From Flavisericum labens (GTDB lineage Bacteria; Bacteroidota; Bacteroidia; Flavobacteriales; Flavobacteriaceae): DNA of 64,000 nucleotides. This document shows, piece after piece, positions 34,298-43,558 of this stretch. The notes beneath the pieces were generated by a model. That model did not search any database and was not told the DNA's origin. It worked only from the letters and a program-made list of their open reading frames with translations. Location of the stretch: assembly GCF_045446075.1 (NCBI RefSeq), contig NZ_JBJJBQ010000001.1, forward strand, positions 734,497-798,496, given 5' to 3'. Made by a program: the position numbers and the translations under genes. Each line of letters begins with the position of its first letter. Within the stretch, counting starts at the first letter, position 1.

Positions 34298-36478
34298 ATG
34301 CGAACCGCTTTAAAATATATAACCGTTGTTTGCCTCTTTTTAAGTGGGGCAACGCTTTTTGGCCAAGACAATCTATTTCAGAAAAATGAAGCCCCGAAAT
34401 TTATTGTGCGCGGTTCGGTGATTGAAAGCGATACCCGAAATCCCATACCGAATGTGAATATCGAAGTTAACGGTGGCGCATATACGACCACAGATGCTTT
34501 TGGCGACTTTAGAATTCAGGCACGCAAGGGCGACGAACTAACCATTAGGCACAAGGATTTTGAAACGGTAGTTTATATTATCAGAAGTGAGGAACGCATT
34601 AAGGTAGAGGTAGAGCCAAATGATGAAGATGCCAGTTATTCGAAATTAAAGAGTTATTCAAGTTCGTCAAAAACGGAAAGTTTTAATGCTTTTATTGATT
34701 CCGCGGAAGTGTATTTAAAAACCGATTTCAAAAAGAGTATTCAGTTTGTGGCTGATGCTTTGGTAGAAAGTAGTTCAACAAAAGAAAATGGAGAGGCTTA
34801 TGAAGTTTTGGGTGATATTTATATGTACTGGAAACAGTACGATTTGGCCGTTTCGAACTACCGGATAAGCTTACAAAATAGAAAGGCCAACCTTGTTTAT
34901 TTGAAGTTGGCTGATGCCTACAAACAAAATAAAAACTATCAGGAAAGTTTAGAAACTTTTAATAGTATTGATAAAAAAAGATTGTCCAACTGGCAACTCA
35001 CTGGGCTCTATGAAGGGTTGGGAGATGTTCATTTTTTAACCAAAAGCTATGAGCTAGCCATAGAAAGTTTTCAGGAAGGTTTAAAAGTGGCCAGACAACA
35101 CTTAATAACTCCTAAAGTAACCGATTTTAACTCCAAAATAGCACAGGTTTATAGTGCTATGGGACAACGAAGCAAGGCAGAGTCGTTTTTTAATATATCG
35201 ATGAAATCAGCGAATACCGAAAATAAAAAACGTGCGGTTGAGGAAAAACTGAAAGTAGCCGATTTCAAAAGCGAAACCAATGACTATTCTGATGAAATTG
35301 AACTGAGAATAGAAGCCTTAACTACCATTAGCGAAATAGAAAGTCAAGCAGAACTAGCTAATGAAAGCCCATTAACACCCCAAAAACAAAACTATAAAAT
35401 AGGAAATGCTTACGCATCGCAAAACGATTTGGGTAACGCCATACAGTATCTTGAAAAAAGTATTTCTGAGGCAGGGGCAAAAAAAGACTTGATTGTAAAA
35501 AAGGATGCCACCAGAAAACTATCTGAAGTGTATCGAGATGCTGGACAATTTGATAAAGCCTTGATTGCCTACCAAAACTATGTTGATTTGGTGGATACGC
35601 TTTATGCGTTGAAAGAACAGGAAATATCACAAGCTACTAGATTTAGTAAGGAAATAACAAGTAAGCAAAACCGGATTTTGAGTTTGGAAGGCGAGCGCGA
35701 ACTTTCAGAAAGCAAATACCAACTCACGGTCGAGCAATCGAAACGTCAAAAACTTATTATTTATTCTTTAATTGGTGGCGTTTTGCTGCTGTTGGTTGCA
35801 GCTTTTTTAATGTTTAAGTACATCAAGCAACAACGTTTTGCGAACAATTTGTTGGCTTTAAAAAGTCTTCGAAGCCAAATGAATCCGCATTTTATATTTA
35901 ATGCCTTAAACTCGGTGAATAGTTTTATCGCTTCAAATGACGAACGCACTGCTAACAAATACCTCACCGATTTTTCTATGCTCATGCGGGCCGTTTTAGA
36001 AAACAGTGAAGAAGATTTTATTCCGTTGGAAAAGGAAATAGAACTCCTTCAGCTCTATACCAAACTCGAACATTTTAGGTTTAAGGATAAGTTTGATTAT
36101 AAGATCCATGTTGATGAAAGCATTGCAATACAGGAATTTGTTATTCCGCCTATGTTGTTGCAACCTTATATTGAAAATGCCGTTTGGCATGGGTTACGTT
36201 ACAAAAAAAGCAAGGGGCGCTTGGAAATTATAATTGTCCAAACTGATTCCGATGAAATTAAAATTACCATTACCGATGATGGTATTGGCCGCACAAAATC
36301 GAAAGCCTTGAAAACGGCCAATCAGCAAAAACAAAACTCGAAGGGGATGGGCAATATTAAAAAACGGGTATCGATTTTAAACGATATGTACAAAGATAAG
36401 GTAGATGTACATATTGAAGATTTTACTGGTGAAGAAGACACGGGAACCAAAGTGGTTGTGACATTGAAAAAAGATTAG
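34298..36478 (+). CDS. LytS/YesM-type sensor histidine kinase with CarboxypepD_reg and TPR sensor
   Basis: The 726-residue kinase starts with a signal peptide (VVCLFLSGATLFGQ) and an extracytoplasmic CarboxypepD_reg-like domain (about residues 35-105, RGSVIESDTRNPIPNVNIEV). Tetratricopeptide repeats follow to about residue 440, then a coiled coil and one membrane helix (about 486-510). The catalytic part is the His_kinase family of LytS/YesM, with phosphorylated H531 in MNPHFIFNALNSV and an ATPase domain ending TDDGIGR and GMGNIKKRV. It is paired with the LytTR regulator 45 bp downstream. The signal is unknown. Confidence 0.93.
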   Translation: MRTALKYITVVCLFLSGATLFGQDNLFQKNEAPKFIVRGSVIESDTRNPIPNVNIEVNGGAYTTTDAFGDFRIQARKGDELTIRHKDFETVVYIIRSEERIKVEVEPNDEDASYSKLKSYSSSSKTESFNAFIDSAEVYLKTDFKKSIQFVADALVESSSTKENGEAYEVLGDIYMYWKQYDLAVSNYRISLQNRKANLVYLKLADAYKQNKNYQESLETFNSIDKKRLSNWQLTGLYEGLGDVHFLTKSYELAIESFQEGLKVARQHLITPKVTDFNSKIAQVYSAMGQRSKAESFFNISMKSANTENKKRAVEEKLKVADFKSETNDYSDEIELRIEALTTISEIESQAELANESPLTPQKQNYKIGNAYASQNDLGNAIQYLEKSISEAGAKKDLIVKKDATRKLSEVYRDAGQFDKALIAYQNYVDLVDTLYALKEQEISQATRFSKEITSKQNRILSLEGERELSESKYQLTVEQSKRQKLIIYSLIGGVLLLLVAAFLMFKYIKQQRFANNLLALKSLRSQMNPHFIFNALNSVNSFIASNDERTANKYLTDFSMLMRAVLENSEEDFIPLEKEIELLQLYTKLEHFRFKDKFDYKIHVDESIAIQEFVIPPMLLQPYIENAVWHGLRYKKSKGRLEIIIVQTDSDEIKITITDDGIGRTKSKALKTANQQKQNSKGMGNIKKRVSILNDMYKDKVDVHIEDFTGEEDTGTKVVVTLKKD

Positions 36479-36523
36479 AAGAAATATAAAAATATTCGTG
36501 AATTTTTGGCCAAACAATAAACA

Positions 36524-37258
36524 ATGAAACTAAACTCCATCATAGTAGAGGACGAAGAAACCAGCAGGGAAATTCTTAAAAATTACCTAAAAAAATATTG
36601 CCCGAATGTTGCGGTTTTGGGTGATGCAGCCAATGTAGATGAGGCCTTGGTTTTAATACGAAACCATAAATTGGATTTGGTATTTCTAGATGTAGAAATG
36701 CCATACGGAAATGCCTTCGATTTGCTTGATAAAGTTGGCGATATCAATTTTGAAACCGTTTTTGTAACCGCCTACAACCATTACGCTATTGATGCGCTCA
36801 ACGCCCATGCATCGTATTATTTAACCAAACCTATTTCAATAGAAGAGCTGATAAAAGCAGTCGATTATGTTTCTGAAATAAAAACCAAGGAAAACGCACT
36901 ACAAGATCAAGTGCTTGTGCCAAAAACCAGTGCGGTAAACGGTAAAATCACCATCCCGCAGTTAGATGGTTTTGAAGTTTTAAATACATCAGATATTCTA
37001 TACTGCAAGGCAGATGATAACTACACTGAAATTTACCTAAATAACAATAAGAAAAGAATAGTAAGCAAAACACTAAAATACTTTGAGGACATTTTGACCG
37101 AGAGTGGTTTTGCTAGAGTACACAAATCCTACTTAGTGAATGTAAACGAAATTGTAAAGTATGTAAAAGGAAAGGGTGGCCATGTGGTGCTAAGCAACGG
37201 TAAGGAAATTATGGTTTCGGCGTCAAAAAAATCCAGTTTATTATCGTATTTTAAATGA
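36524..37258 (+). CDS. LytTR-family response regulator
   Basis: The 244-residue protein has a receiver domain (residues 1-120) with acidic pocket E9/D10/E11, phospho-acceptor D56 (VFLDVEMP) and Lys in YLTKPIS. A LytTR DNA-binding domain follows (about 145-244, ILYCKADDNYTEIYLNN, then RVHKSYLVNVNEI). It acts with the histidine kinase encoded just upstream. LytTR regulators usually bind paired direct repeats. No target in this window is obvious. Confidence 0.95.
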   Translation: MKLNSIIVEDEETSREILKNYLKKYCPNVAVLGDAANVDEALVLIRNHKLDLVFLDVEMPYGNAFDLLDKVGDINFETVFVTAYNHYAIDALNAHASYYLTKPISIEELIKAVDYVSEIKTKENALQDQVLVPKTSAVNGKITIPQLDGFEVLNTSDILYCKADDNYTEIYLNNNKKRIVSKTLKYFEDILTESGFARVHKSYLVNVNEIVKYVKGKGGHVVLSNGKEIMVSASKKSSLLSYFK

Positions 37259-37277
37259 TTTAAAAAACGAGACATTA

Positions 37278-37982
37278 ATGACAGTAAAAGATAAATTGGC
37301 TGCCCAACGTATTTACATCCTATTAGGAGCATTGTTTATTACTTCGTTGGTGGTGTCAAACCTTATTTTTCAAAAATTCTTTTATTGGTACCCGTTTGAT
37401 GTTGAGGTTTTTGGAAGTAAACTTTTTGAAATTTCAGTGGGTATTTTACCTTACCCTATAACCTTTTTAATCACAGATTTAATCAGTGAAATTTACGGAA
37501 AAAAACGTGCTAACGACGTGGTGGTCACTGGTATTTTTGCTTCATTATTTTCGTTGCTCATTATTTATATGGCCAGTGCTGTGCCAGCAACAACGTGGTC
37601 TTATGTTGATGATACTATGTTCTCCAAAGTGTTTGGTAATTCGGCTATAGCCGTTTTTGCCAGTATGCTTACGTATTTGTTTGCGCAATTTGTAGATATT
37701 CAGATTTACCATTTCTGGAAGCGGCTCACCAGAGGCAAACACCTTTGGTTGCGTAATAATTTCTCCACATGGTTTTCTCAATTTGTAGACACCTTTACTA
37801 TTGTGTTTTTGCTGTGCTCCTTTGGAATTATAGATTGGGTCAATTTTAAGGGGTTGTTGGTCAGTGGTTTTTTGTTTAAAGTTATTGTTGCTGCCTGCGA
37901 CACACCGCTGTTGTATTTGGGAGTTTACCTATTTAGAAGACGATTCAAGCTCAAGCTAGGCGAAGAGATTAATTTGCTTTAA
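37278..37982 (+). CDS. Queuosine precursor transporter (YhhQ/VUT family)
   Basis: The 234-residue inner-membrane protein has six helices and the family core FLITDLISEIYGKKRANDVVVTG (residues about 62-84) and AQFVDIQIYHFWKR. E. coli YhhQ imports the queuosine precursors preQ0/preQ1. It starts 19 bp after the response regulator and may be in the same transcript, although a functional link is not expected. A small gap follows it. Too little leader is present for a preQ1 riboswitch. Confidence 0.9.
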   Translation: MTVKDKLAAQRIYILLGALFITSLVVSNLIFQKFFYWYPFDVEVFGSKLFEISVGILPYPITFLITDLISEIYGKKRANDVVVTGIFASLFSLLIIYMASAVPATTWSYVDDTMFSKVFGNSAIAVFASMLTYLFAQFVDIQIYHFWKRLTRGKHLWLRNNFSTWFSQFVDTFTIVFLLCSFGIIDWVNFKGLLVSGFLFKVIVAACDTPLLYLGVYLFRRRFKLKLGEEINLL

Positions 37983-38090
37983 AACCAAATGCGTTAAAAA
38001 ATTAATGGCATAGGTTAAATTTTTATTAAACTTTTTGTTTACTTCAACACAAAATCTTTTTGTAACGTATATTTCTATAAATATCACCCC

Positions 38091-40784
38091 ATGAAAAAAG
38101 CCTTAAAAATTATTGGAATAACATTCTTAATCATTGTTGCATTGCTATTGGTTGTGCCTTTCGCATTTCAAGGTCAGATAAAAGACATCGTAAAACGCTT
38201 TATAAACCAAAATCTTAATGCGCAAGTAGAATTTAGTGATGTAAGCTTAAGTTTTATTAGGAGCTTTCCAAAAGCGCATGTAGGTGTTTCAGATTTGATG
38301 ATTACCAATTTTGAACCTTTTAAAGACGAAACTTTAGCATCGGCCAAAGCTATTTCGTTTACCATGTCGGTAAAAGAACTGTTTAAGAAACCCAGTGATG
38401 GGCCTATTACAGTTAATTCTATTACGGTTGATGAGGCCATGTTAACTTTAAAAACCGATAAGTTAGGAAACGTTAATTATGATATTGTAAAAGAAAGAGA
38501 AGGGCAACCTGAATCACCCAGCAATAGTGGTTTTTCATTTGATATTGAAGATTATTCCATAAATAAAAGTGCCTTTACATACATTGATGAAGAATCGAAA
38601 ATGAAGATTGACGTTACAGAATTGAATCATACAGGCTATGGTACATTTTCGGCTGAAGCTTCAGAGTTAGACACCAAGAGTGAGGCCAACCTCAGTTTTA
38701 CTATGGATAGCACAAATTATTTGAGCAATAATCCCGTGAAATTGGATGCCCTAATCGATTTAGATTTAAACAATAGTAAATACACTTTTAAGGAAAATAA
38801 AGGTTTTATAAACAATTTGCCTTTAGAATTTCAGGGCTATGTACAATTATTGGAAAATGGGCAGGAGGTTGATATCACTTTCAATAATCCTGAATCTGAT
38901 TTTAAAAATTTCTTGGCGGTGATTCCTAAGGAATACTCAAAGAATATTGACAATGTAGAAACCACAGGTGATTTTAAAGTGAATGGCCTTATAAAAGGCA
39001 TGGTAACCGATGAAACGATTCCGAATTTAGATATTCAAATCACGTCCAACAATGCGTCGTTTAAATACCCGGATTTGCCAAAACGGGTGGATAATATTAC
39101 CATAAACACCAGCATTAAAAATACAACGGGAAATGCCGATGATACGTATGTTGACATTAAAACCCTCGATTTTAAAATTGATAACGATGTGTTTAAATCT
39201 TCGGCCACCTTACGAAACCTTACGAAAAACATGTTGGTTAATGCTAACTTGGATGGCGTTATAAACTTGGCAAACATTACAAAAATATATCCTATTGAGT
39301 TGGAAAACCAGTTAACTGGAATTTTAAAAGGGAAGTTGAACACAGCTTTCGATATGAACGCCATTGAAACCAATGCCTATCAGCGAATTAAAAATAACGG
39401 TTCGGTAAGTATGGCAGATTTTGTGTTTTCTTCAGAAGATATTGTAAATCCCATTCATATTTCACAAGCCGATATGGCATTTAACCCAGGAACCGTAATG
39501 CTTAAAAGTTTCAAGGCCAAAACGGGCGATAGCGATTTAAATGCTACTGGAAGCATAAAAAACTTACTAGGTTTTCTGTTGAGTGATAACACCTTAAAAG
39601 GGAACTTCAATGTTACTTCTAATCTGTTTAAGGTAAGTGATTTTATGACGGAAGATGAAGAAACTCCAGATGATAATAAAACGACAAGTGATAAAGAATC
39701 CTTAAAAATACCTGCTTTTTTGGAATGCGTGATAAACGCCAATGCCAAAACGGTAGTTTATGATAATTTAAGCTTAAAGGATGTTACTGGTCAACTCTAT
39801 ATAAAAGACCAACAAGCTTCGTTGGATAATATGACCTCTAGTATTTTTGATGGTGCTTTGGCTATTTCGGGCGATGTTTCTACTAAAAGCGATACCCCAA
39901 CATTCAATTTAAGTTTAGGAGCAGATGGGTTTGATATAGCCAAGTCTTTTAAAGATTTGGAGCTTTTACAGAACATAGCACCCATTGCCAAATTGCTCCA
40001 GGGGAAATTGAATACTAATATTAAATTGTCAGGTAATTTGGATAATGAGTTTTCACCTGTGTTAAACAGTGTTTCAGGCAACGCCTTGGCCGAGGTGTTC
40101 GTCACTAAAATAAGTGCAGAGCAAAGTAAGCTACTAAGTAAAATGGATGGAGCACTTAATTTTGTAGATTTTAGTCAATTGGATTTAAAAGATTTGAAAA
40201 CTAAACTTTCTTTCGCTAACGGAAAAGTAAGTTTAAAGCCATTCGATTTAAAATATAAGGATATAGGTATAACCGTTTCTGGAAGCCATGGATTTGACAA
40301 AACGCTTGATTACAATGCTGTTTTTAATGTGCCGGCTAAATACTTGGGAAGTGAAGTGAATAGACTCATTGGAAAAATAAACGATACTGAGGTTAATAAC
40401 ATCACCATACCGGTTACGGCAAATATAACAGGAGACTTAACTAATCCTTCAGTAAAAACTGATTTATCTAGCGGTGTAAAAAATCTAACACAACAACTTA
40501 TTGAAATTGAAAAGCAAAAACTTCTCAATCAAGGAAAAGACAAGGTAAAAGATTTAATAGGTGGTGTTATTGGTGCCAACAAATCAAAAACAGATTCCAT
40601 TAAACAAAAACAAAACGATGTGGTAAAAGATGTTTTGGGCGGTATTATAAAAGGAAACACCACTAAAACAGATTCTATTAAAACGGATTCAACAACTACA
40701 AATCCTACATCTAAAAATATAAAAGATGCCTTGAGCAACCTGTTTGGAAATAAGAAAACCAAGGTTAACGATACCGTAAATTAG
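38091..40784 (+). CDS. AsmA-like family protein
   Basis: The 897-residue protein is anchored by one N-terminal membrane helix (IIGITFLIIVALLLVVPFAF). It has the AsmA N-terminal pattern (NLNAQVEFSDVSLSFIRSFPKAHVGVSDL) and a long beta-rich body ending with the AsmA-like C-terminal domain (about residues 560-780). Such proteins form lipid-conducting bridges across the periplasm in other bacteria, and a role in outer-membrane biogenesis is likely. The last ~100 residues contain three imperfect repeats (KDLIGGVIGANKSKTDSIK, KDVLGGIIKGNTTKTDSIK, KDALSNLFGNKK) of low complexity. Confidence 0.88.
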   Translation: MKKALKIIGITFLIIVALLLVVPFAFQGQIKDIVKRFINQNLNAQVEFSDVSLSFIRSFPKAHVGVSDLMITNFEPFKDETLASAKAISFTMSVKELFKKPSDGPITVNSITVDEAMLTLKTDKLGNVNYDIVKEREGQPESPSNSGFSFDIEDYSINKSAFTYIDEESKMKIDVTELNHTGYGTFSAEASELDTKSEANLSFTMDSTNYLSNNPVKLDALIDLDLNNSKYTFKENKGFINNLPLEFQGYVQLLENGQEVDITFNNPESDFKNFLAVIPKEYSKNIDNVETTGDFKVNGLIKGMVTDETIPNLDIQITSNNASFKYPDLPKRVDNITINTSIKNTTGNADDTYVDIKTLDFKIDNDVFKSSATLRNLTKNMLVNANLDGVINLANITKIYPIELENQLTGILKGKLNTAFDMNAIETNAYQRIKNNGSVSMADFVFSSEDIVNPIHISQADMAFNPGTVMLKSFKAKTGDSDLNATGSIKNLLGFLLSDNTLKGNFNVTSNLFKVSDFMTEDEETPDDNKTTSDKESLKIPAFLECVINANAKTVVYDNLSLKDVTGQLYIKDQQASLDNMTSSIFDGALAISGDVSTKSDTPTFNLSLGADGFDIAKSFKDLELLQNIAPIAKLLQGKLNTNIKLSGNLDNEFSPVLNSVSGNALAEVFVTKISAEQSKLLSKMDGALNFVDFSQLDLKDLKTKLSFANGKVSLKPFDLKYKDIGITVSGSHGFDKTLDYNAVFNVPAKYLGSEVNRLIGKINDTEVNNITIPVTANITGDLTNPSVKTDLSSGVKNLTQQLIEIEKQKLLNQGKDKVKDLIGGVIGANKSKTDSIKQKQNDVVKDVLGGIIKGNTTKTDSIKTDSTTTNPTSKNIKDALSNLFGNKKTKVNDTVN

Positions 40785-40817
40785 ACTGGAAATTATACCT
40801 GTAAAAAAGAAGTTTTG

Positions 40818-40851
40818 AACTGTCATACCTGTAAATGTATGACAGTTTTTG
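40818..40851 (+). terminator. Terminator after the AsmA-like gene
   Basis: AACTGTCATAC and GTATGACAGTT form an 11-bp stem followed by T5. Confidence 0.85.
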
Positions 40852-41003
40852 TTTGCGGTTACTTCGTTGTTGCACTGAATTGAAATAATTAATTTATATT
40901 CGTTTTTTAATTAAGACCATTAAACTGAAGACTAAGAAATTTGTCTCATATTCAATAGTATTTAAAACTTTACAGAATTATTTGACATCCAATAATTTGC
41001 ATA

Positions 41004-42350
41004 ATGACTAACGTAAAAATTAAGAAACATTGGAGTGTTAAAGCTTATTTATTCTTATTGTCTGCCACATTATGTTTAAGTTCTTGTTCTAAAAATATTT
41101 CATTTTCCACCGTCGGAAAAGGTTGGAGCAGTAACTCCGTAAATGTGGTTAAGTTTAGAAAGAATGCATTAACCACGTTTAAAGGCTATCAATTCGTAGC
41201 ATATTACGACCAAGAAAATAATTTGGTTTTGGGTAAGCGAAAAATTAATTCTTCGAAATGGGAAACTTTAAAAACAGCATTTAAAGGCCATGCCGAAGAT
41301 GCTCATAATAGTATAAGCATTGCAGTTGATGGAAACGGTTTTTTACACGTAAGTTGGGATCACCACAATTCTAAATTAAGATATGCCATAAGTAAGTTGC
41401 CATTTGGTTTAGAGTTGGGTGGAGAGCTTTCCATGACAGGAAATCTCGAAGAAAAAGTAACCTATCCGGAATTCTATAATTTGCCAAATGGAAATTTGGT
41501 GTTCTTATATCGCTCAGGGCAATCTGGAAGAGGTAATTTGGTATTGAACTCTTATGACTTAAATGAAAAAAAATGGTCACAACTTCAACACAATCTGATT
41601 AATGGTGAAAATAAAAGGAACGCATATTGGCAAGCCTGTGTGGATAATATGGGTACTATTCATCTGTCCTGGGTTTGGCGAGAGACATGGGGTGTAGAGA
41701 CCAATCACGATTTGTGTTATGCCAAGTCTGAAGATGGTGGGAATACTTGGAGAAAGTCAAATGGAGAAAAGTATAAATTACCCATTTCTTTGGCTACAGC
41801 CGAATATGCCTGGAAAATTCCACAAAATAGTAATCTGATTAATCAAACTAGTATGGCTACTGATATAAAAGGAAATCCATTTATTGCAAGCTATTGGAAC
41901 GAAGGTGAAATTACTCAGTATCAAGTGGTGTATTTGAAAGAGGGATATTGGAAAAAAATAAGCACAGATATTAGAAACACACCGTTTGTTTTGGGTGGTG
42001 GTGGAACAAAGAAAATTCCGATTTCACGCCCTGATATTTTGATTGACGACTTAAAGGGAAACACCACAGTAAATATATTATTTCGGGATGCTGAACGAAA
42101 TAATAAGGTGTCTTTAGCGCAGTATTCGCTCAACGGAAATTTAGCTTGGCAAGTCAAAGATTTAAGTCAAAATAGTGTCGGGGAATGGGAACCCAATTAT
42201 GATATTCCATTATGGAAAGGTCAGAAGAAACTTCATGTTTTTGTTCAAAATGTCACCCAAGTTGATGGAGAAGGTTTAGCAAATAATACGCCTTCAGAAG
42301 TAAAAATTTTAGAAATTAAAAATCTAACTAAACCTTTTAATAATTTATAA
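41004..42350 (+). CDS. BNR_4-type beta-propeller lipoprotein, possible rhamnosyl-glucuronate lyase or hydrolase
   Basis: The 448-residue protein has a lipoprotein signal (LSATLCLSSC, C28). The body is a seven-bladed propeller with the BNR_4 family motif DAHNSISIAVDGNGFLHVSWDHHN split around H101 and H120/H121. Later blades carry Asp-box-like KSEDGGNTWRKS. The family includes enzymes acting on Rha-GlcA linkages (GH145, PL42 type), where propeller histidines are catalytic. I infer a glycan-cleaving role because it is the first gene of a CAZyme run, and because the next gene encodes an unsaturated-uronyl hydrolase. Assignment to a CAZy family needs alignment. Confidence 0.8.
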   Translation: MTNVKIKKHWSVKAYLFLLSATLCLSSCSKNISFSTVGKGWSSNSVNVVKFRKNALTTFKGYQFVAYYDQENNLVLGKRKINSSKWETLKTAFKGHAEDAHNSISIAVDGNGFLHVSWDHHNSKLRYAISKLPFGLELGGELSMTGNLEEKVTYPEFYNLPNGNLVFLYRSGQSGRGNLVLNSYDLNEKKWSQLQHNLINGENKRNAYWQACVDNMGTIHLSWVWRETWGVETNHDLCYAKSEDGGNTWRKSNGEKYKLPISLATAEYAWKIPQNSNLINQTSMATDIKGNPFIASYWNEGEITQYQVVYLKEGYWKKISTDIRNTPFVLGGGGTKKIPISRPDILIDDLKGNTTVNILFRDAERNNKVSLAQYSLNGNLAWQVKDLSQNSVGEWEPNYDIPLWKGQKKLHVFVQNVTQVDGEGLANNTPSEVKILEIKNLTKPFNNL

Positions 42351-42354
42351 AATA

Positions 42355-43554
42355 ATGAATAAAACAGTTCTGGCCATTTTGGTGTTTGCAACAATGGTGA
42401 TGTCATGCGAACAAAAAACAGATCCACTAATTGCTAAAATTGACAAAGCCCTAAATATTGCTTCAAATCAATATGAAAGTATGGTGGAACGCTTGCCTGA
42501 AGGTAGATATCCGAAAACATATCATGCCAATTCCGATAAGTTTAAAACCAGTAATTCGGGATGGTGGTGTAGCGGTTTTTACCCAGGAACTCTGTTGTAT
42601 TTGCATGAAGCCCTAAATAAACCAACTCTTAAAGAAGAAGCTGAAAGCGTATTTTCATATTTAAGAAAAGAGCAATACAATACATCCACTCACGACCTCG
42701 GTTTTATGATGTATTGTAGTTTTGGGAATGCACAACGACTAAACCCTAAGCCAGAATACAAGGAAATTTTAATGAACAGTGCCAAATCGCTGGCAACCCG
42801 ATATAACGATACGGTAAAATGCATACGCTCTTGGGACAGCGCCTCTTGGAATAAAGCTGGAGAAGATGACCTCGTGGTCATTATAGATAACATGATGAAT
42901 TTAGAAATGCTATTTTGGGCAACCCGAAACAGTGGTGATAGTACGTATTATGACATTGCGGTAAATCACGCCAATAAAACTATGAAGAATCATTTTAGGG
43001 ACGATTACAGTTCGTTTCATGAAGTGATTTATGATGAAAAAACAGGACATGTAAAGAACAGAATTACAAACCAAGGAGCCGCCGATGACTCTGCGTGGGC
43101 TAGAGGCCAAGCATGGGGTTTGTATGGCTATGTGGTCATGTACAGAGAAACAAAAAATCCTAAATATCTGGAACACGCCAATGCTATTGCGAGCTTTATT
43201 TTGAATCATCCCAATATGCCAGAAGATTTGATTCCTTATTGGGATTTTAATGCTCCTAAGATACCAGATGCATTAAGAGATTCGTCGGCGGCGGCCATTA
43301 TCGCTTCTGCTTTCCTCGAATTGCAACATTATGTGGATGGTAAAATGCAAAACGACTATAAAACAAAGGCCCAAACCATATTGAAAAGCCTACTATCTCC
43401 TGAATATTTGGCTAAAGAAGGTACTAACGGCGGTTTTATTTTAAAACACGGCGTGGGAAATATGCCAAAAAATACGGAAATAGATACGCCTTTAACCTAT
43501 GGCGATTACTACTTGGTTGAAGCGATGGTGAGATATAAAAACAATAAAGGTTAA
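42355..43554 (+). CDS. Glycoside hydrolase family 88 (unsaturated glucuronyl hydrolase-like)
   Basis: The 399-residue protein has a lipoprotein signal (LVFATMVMSC, C18) and an (alpha/alpha)6 barrel. Signature segments are GWWCSGFYPGTLLYLHEA, THDLGFMMY (candidate catalytic Asp near residue 116), DNMMNLEMLFWA and the strongly conserved SAWARGQAWGLYGY near residue 245. GH88/GH105 enzymes remove 4,5-unsaturated uronic acid from lyase products. The gene starts four bases after the BNR_4 gene, which would supply such products if it is a lyase. Confidence 0.9.
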   Translation: MNKTVLAILVFATMVMSCEQKTDPLIAKIDKALNIASNQYESMVERLPEGRYPKTYHANSDKFKTSNSGWWCSGFYPGTLLYLHEALNKPTLKEEAESVFSYLRKEQYNTSTHDLGFMMYCSFGNAQRLNPKPEYKEILMNSAKSLATRYNDTVKCIRSWDSASWNKAGEDDLVVIIDNMMNLEMLFWATRNSGDSTYYDIAVNHANKTMKNHFRDDYSSFHEVIYDEKTGHVKNRITNQGAADDSAWARGQAWGLYGYVVMYRETKNPKYLEHANAIASFILNHPNMPEDLIPYWDFNAPKIPDALRDSSAAAIIASAFLELQHYVDGKMQNDYKTKAQTILKSLLSPEYLAKEGTNGGFILKHGVGNMPKNTEIDTPLTYGDYYLVEAMVRYKNNKG

Positions 43555-43558
43555 AACG

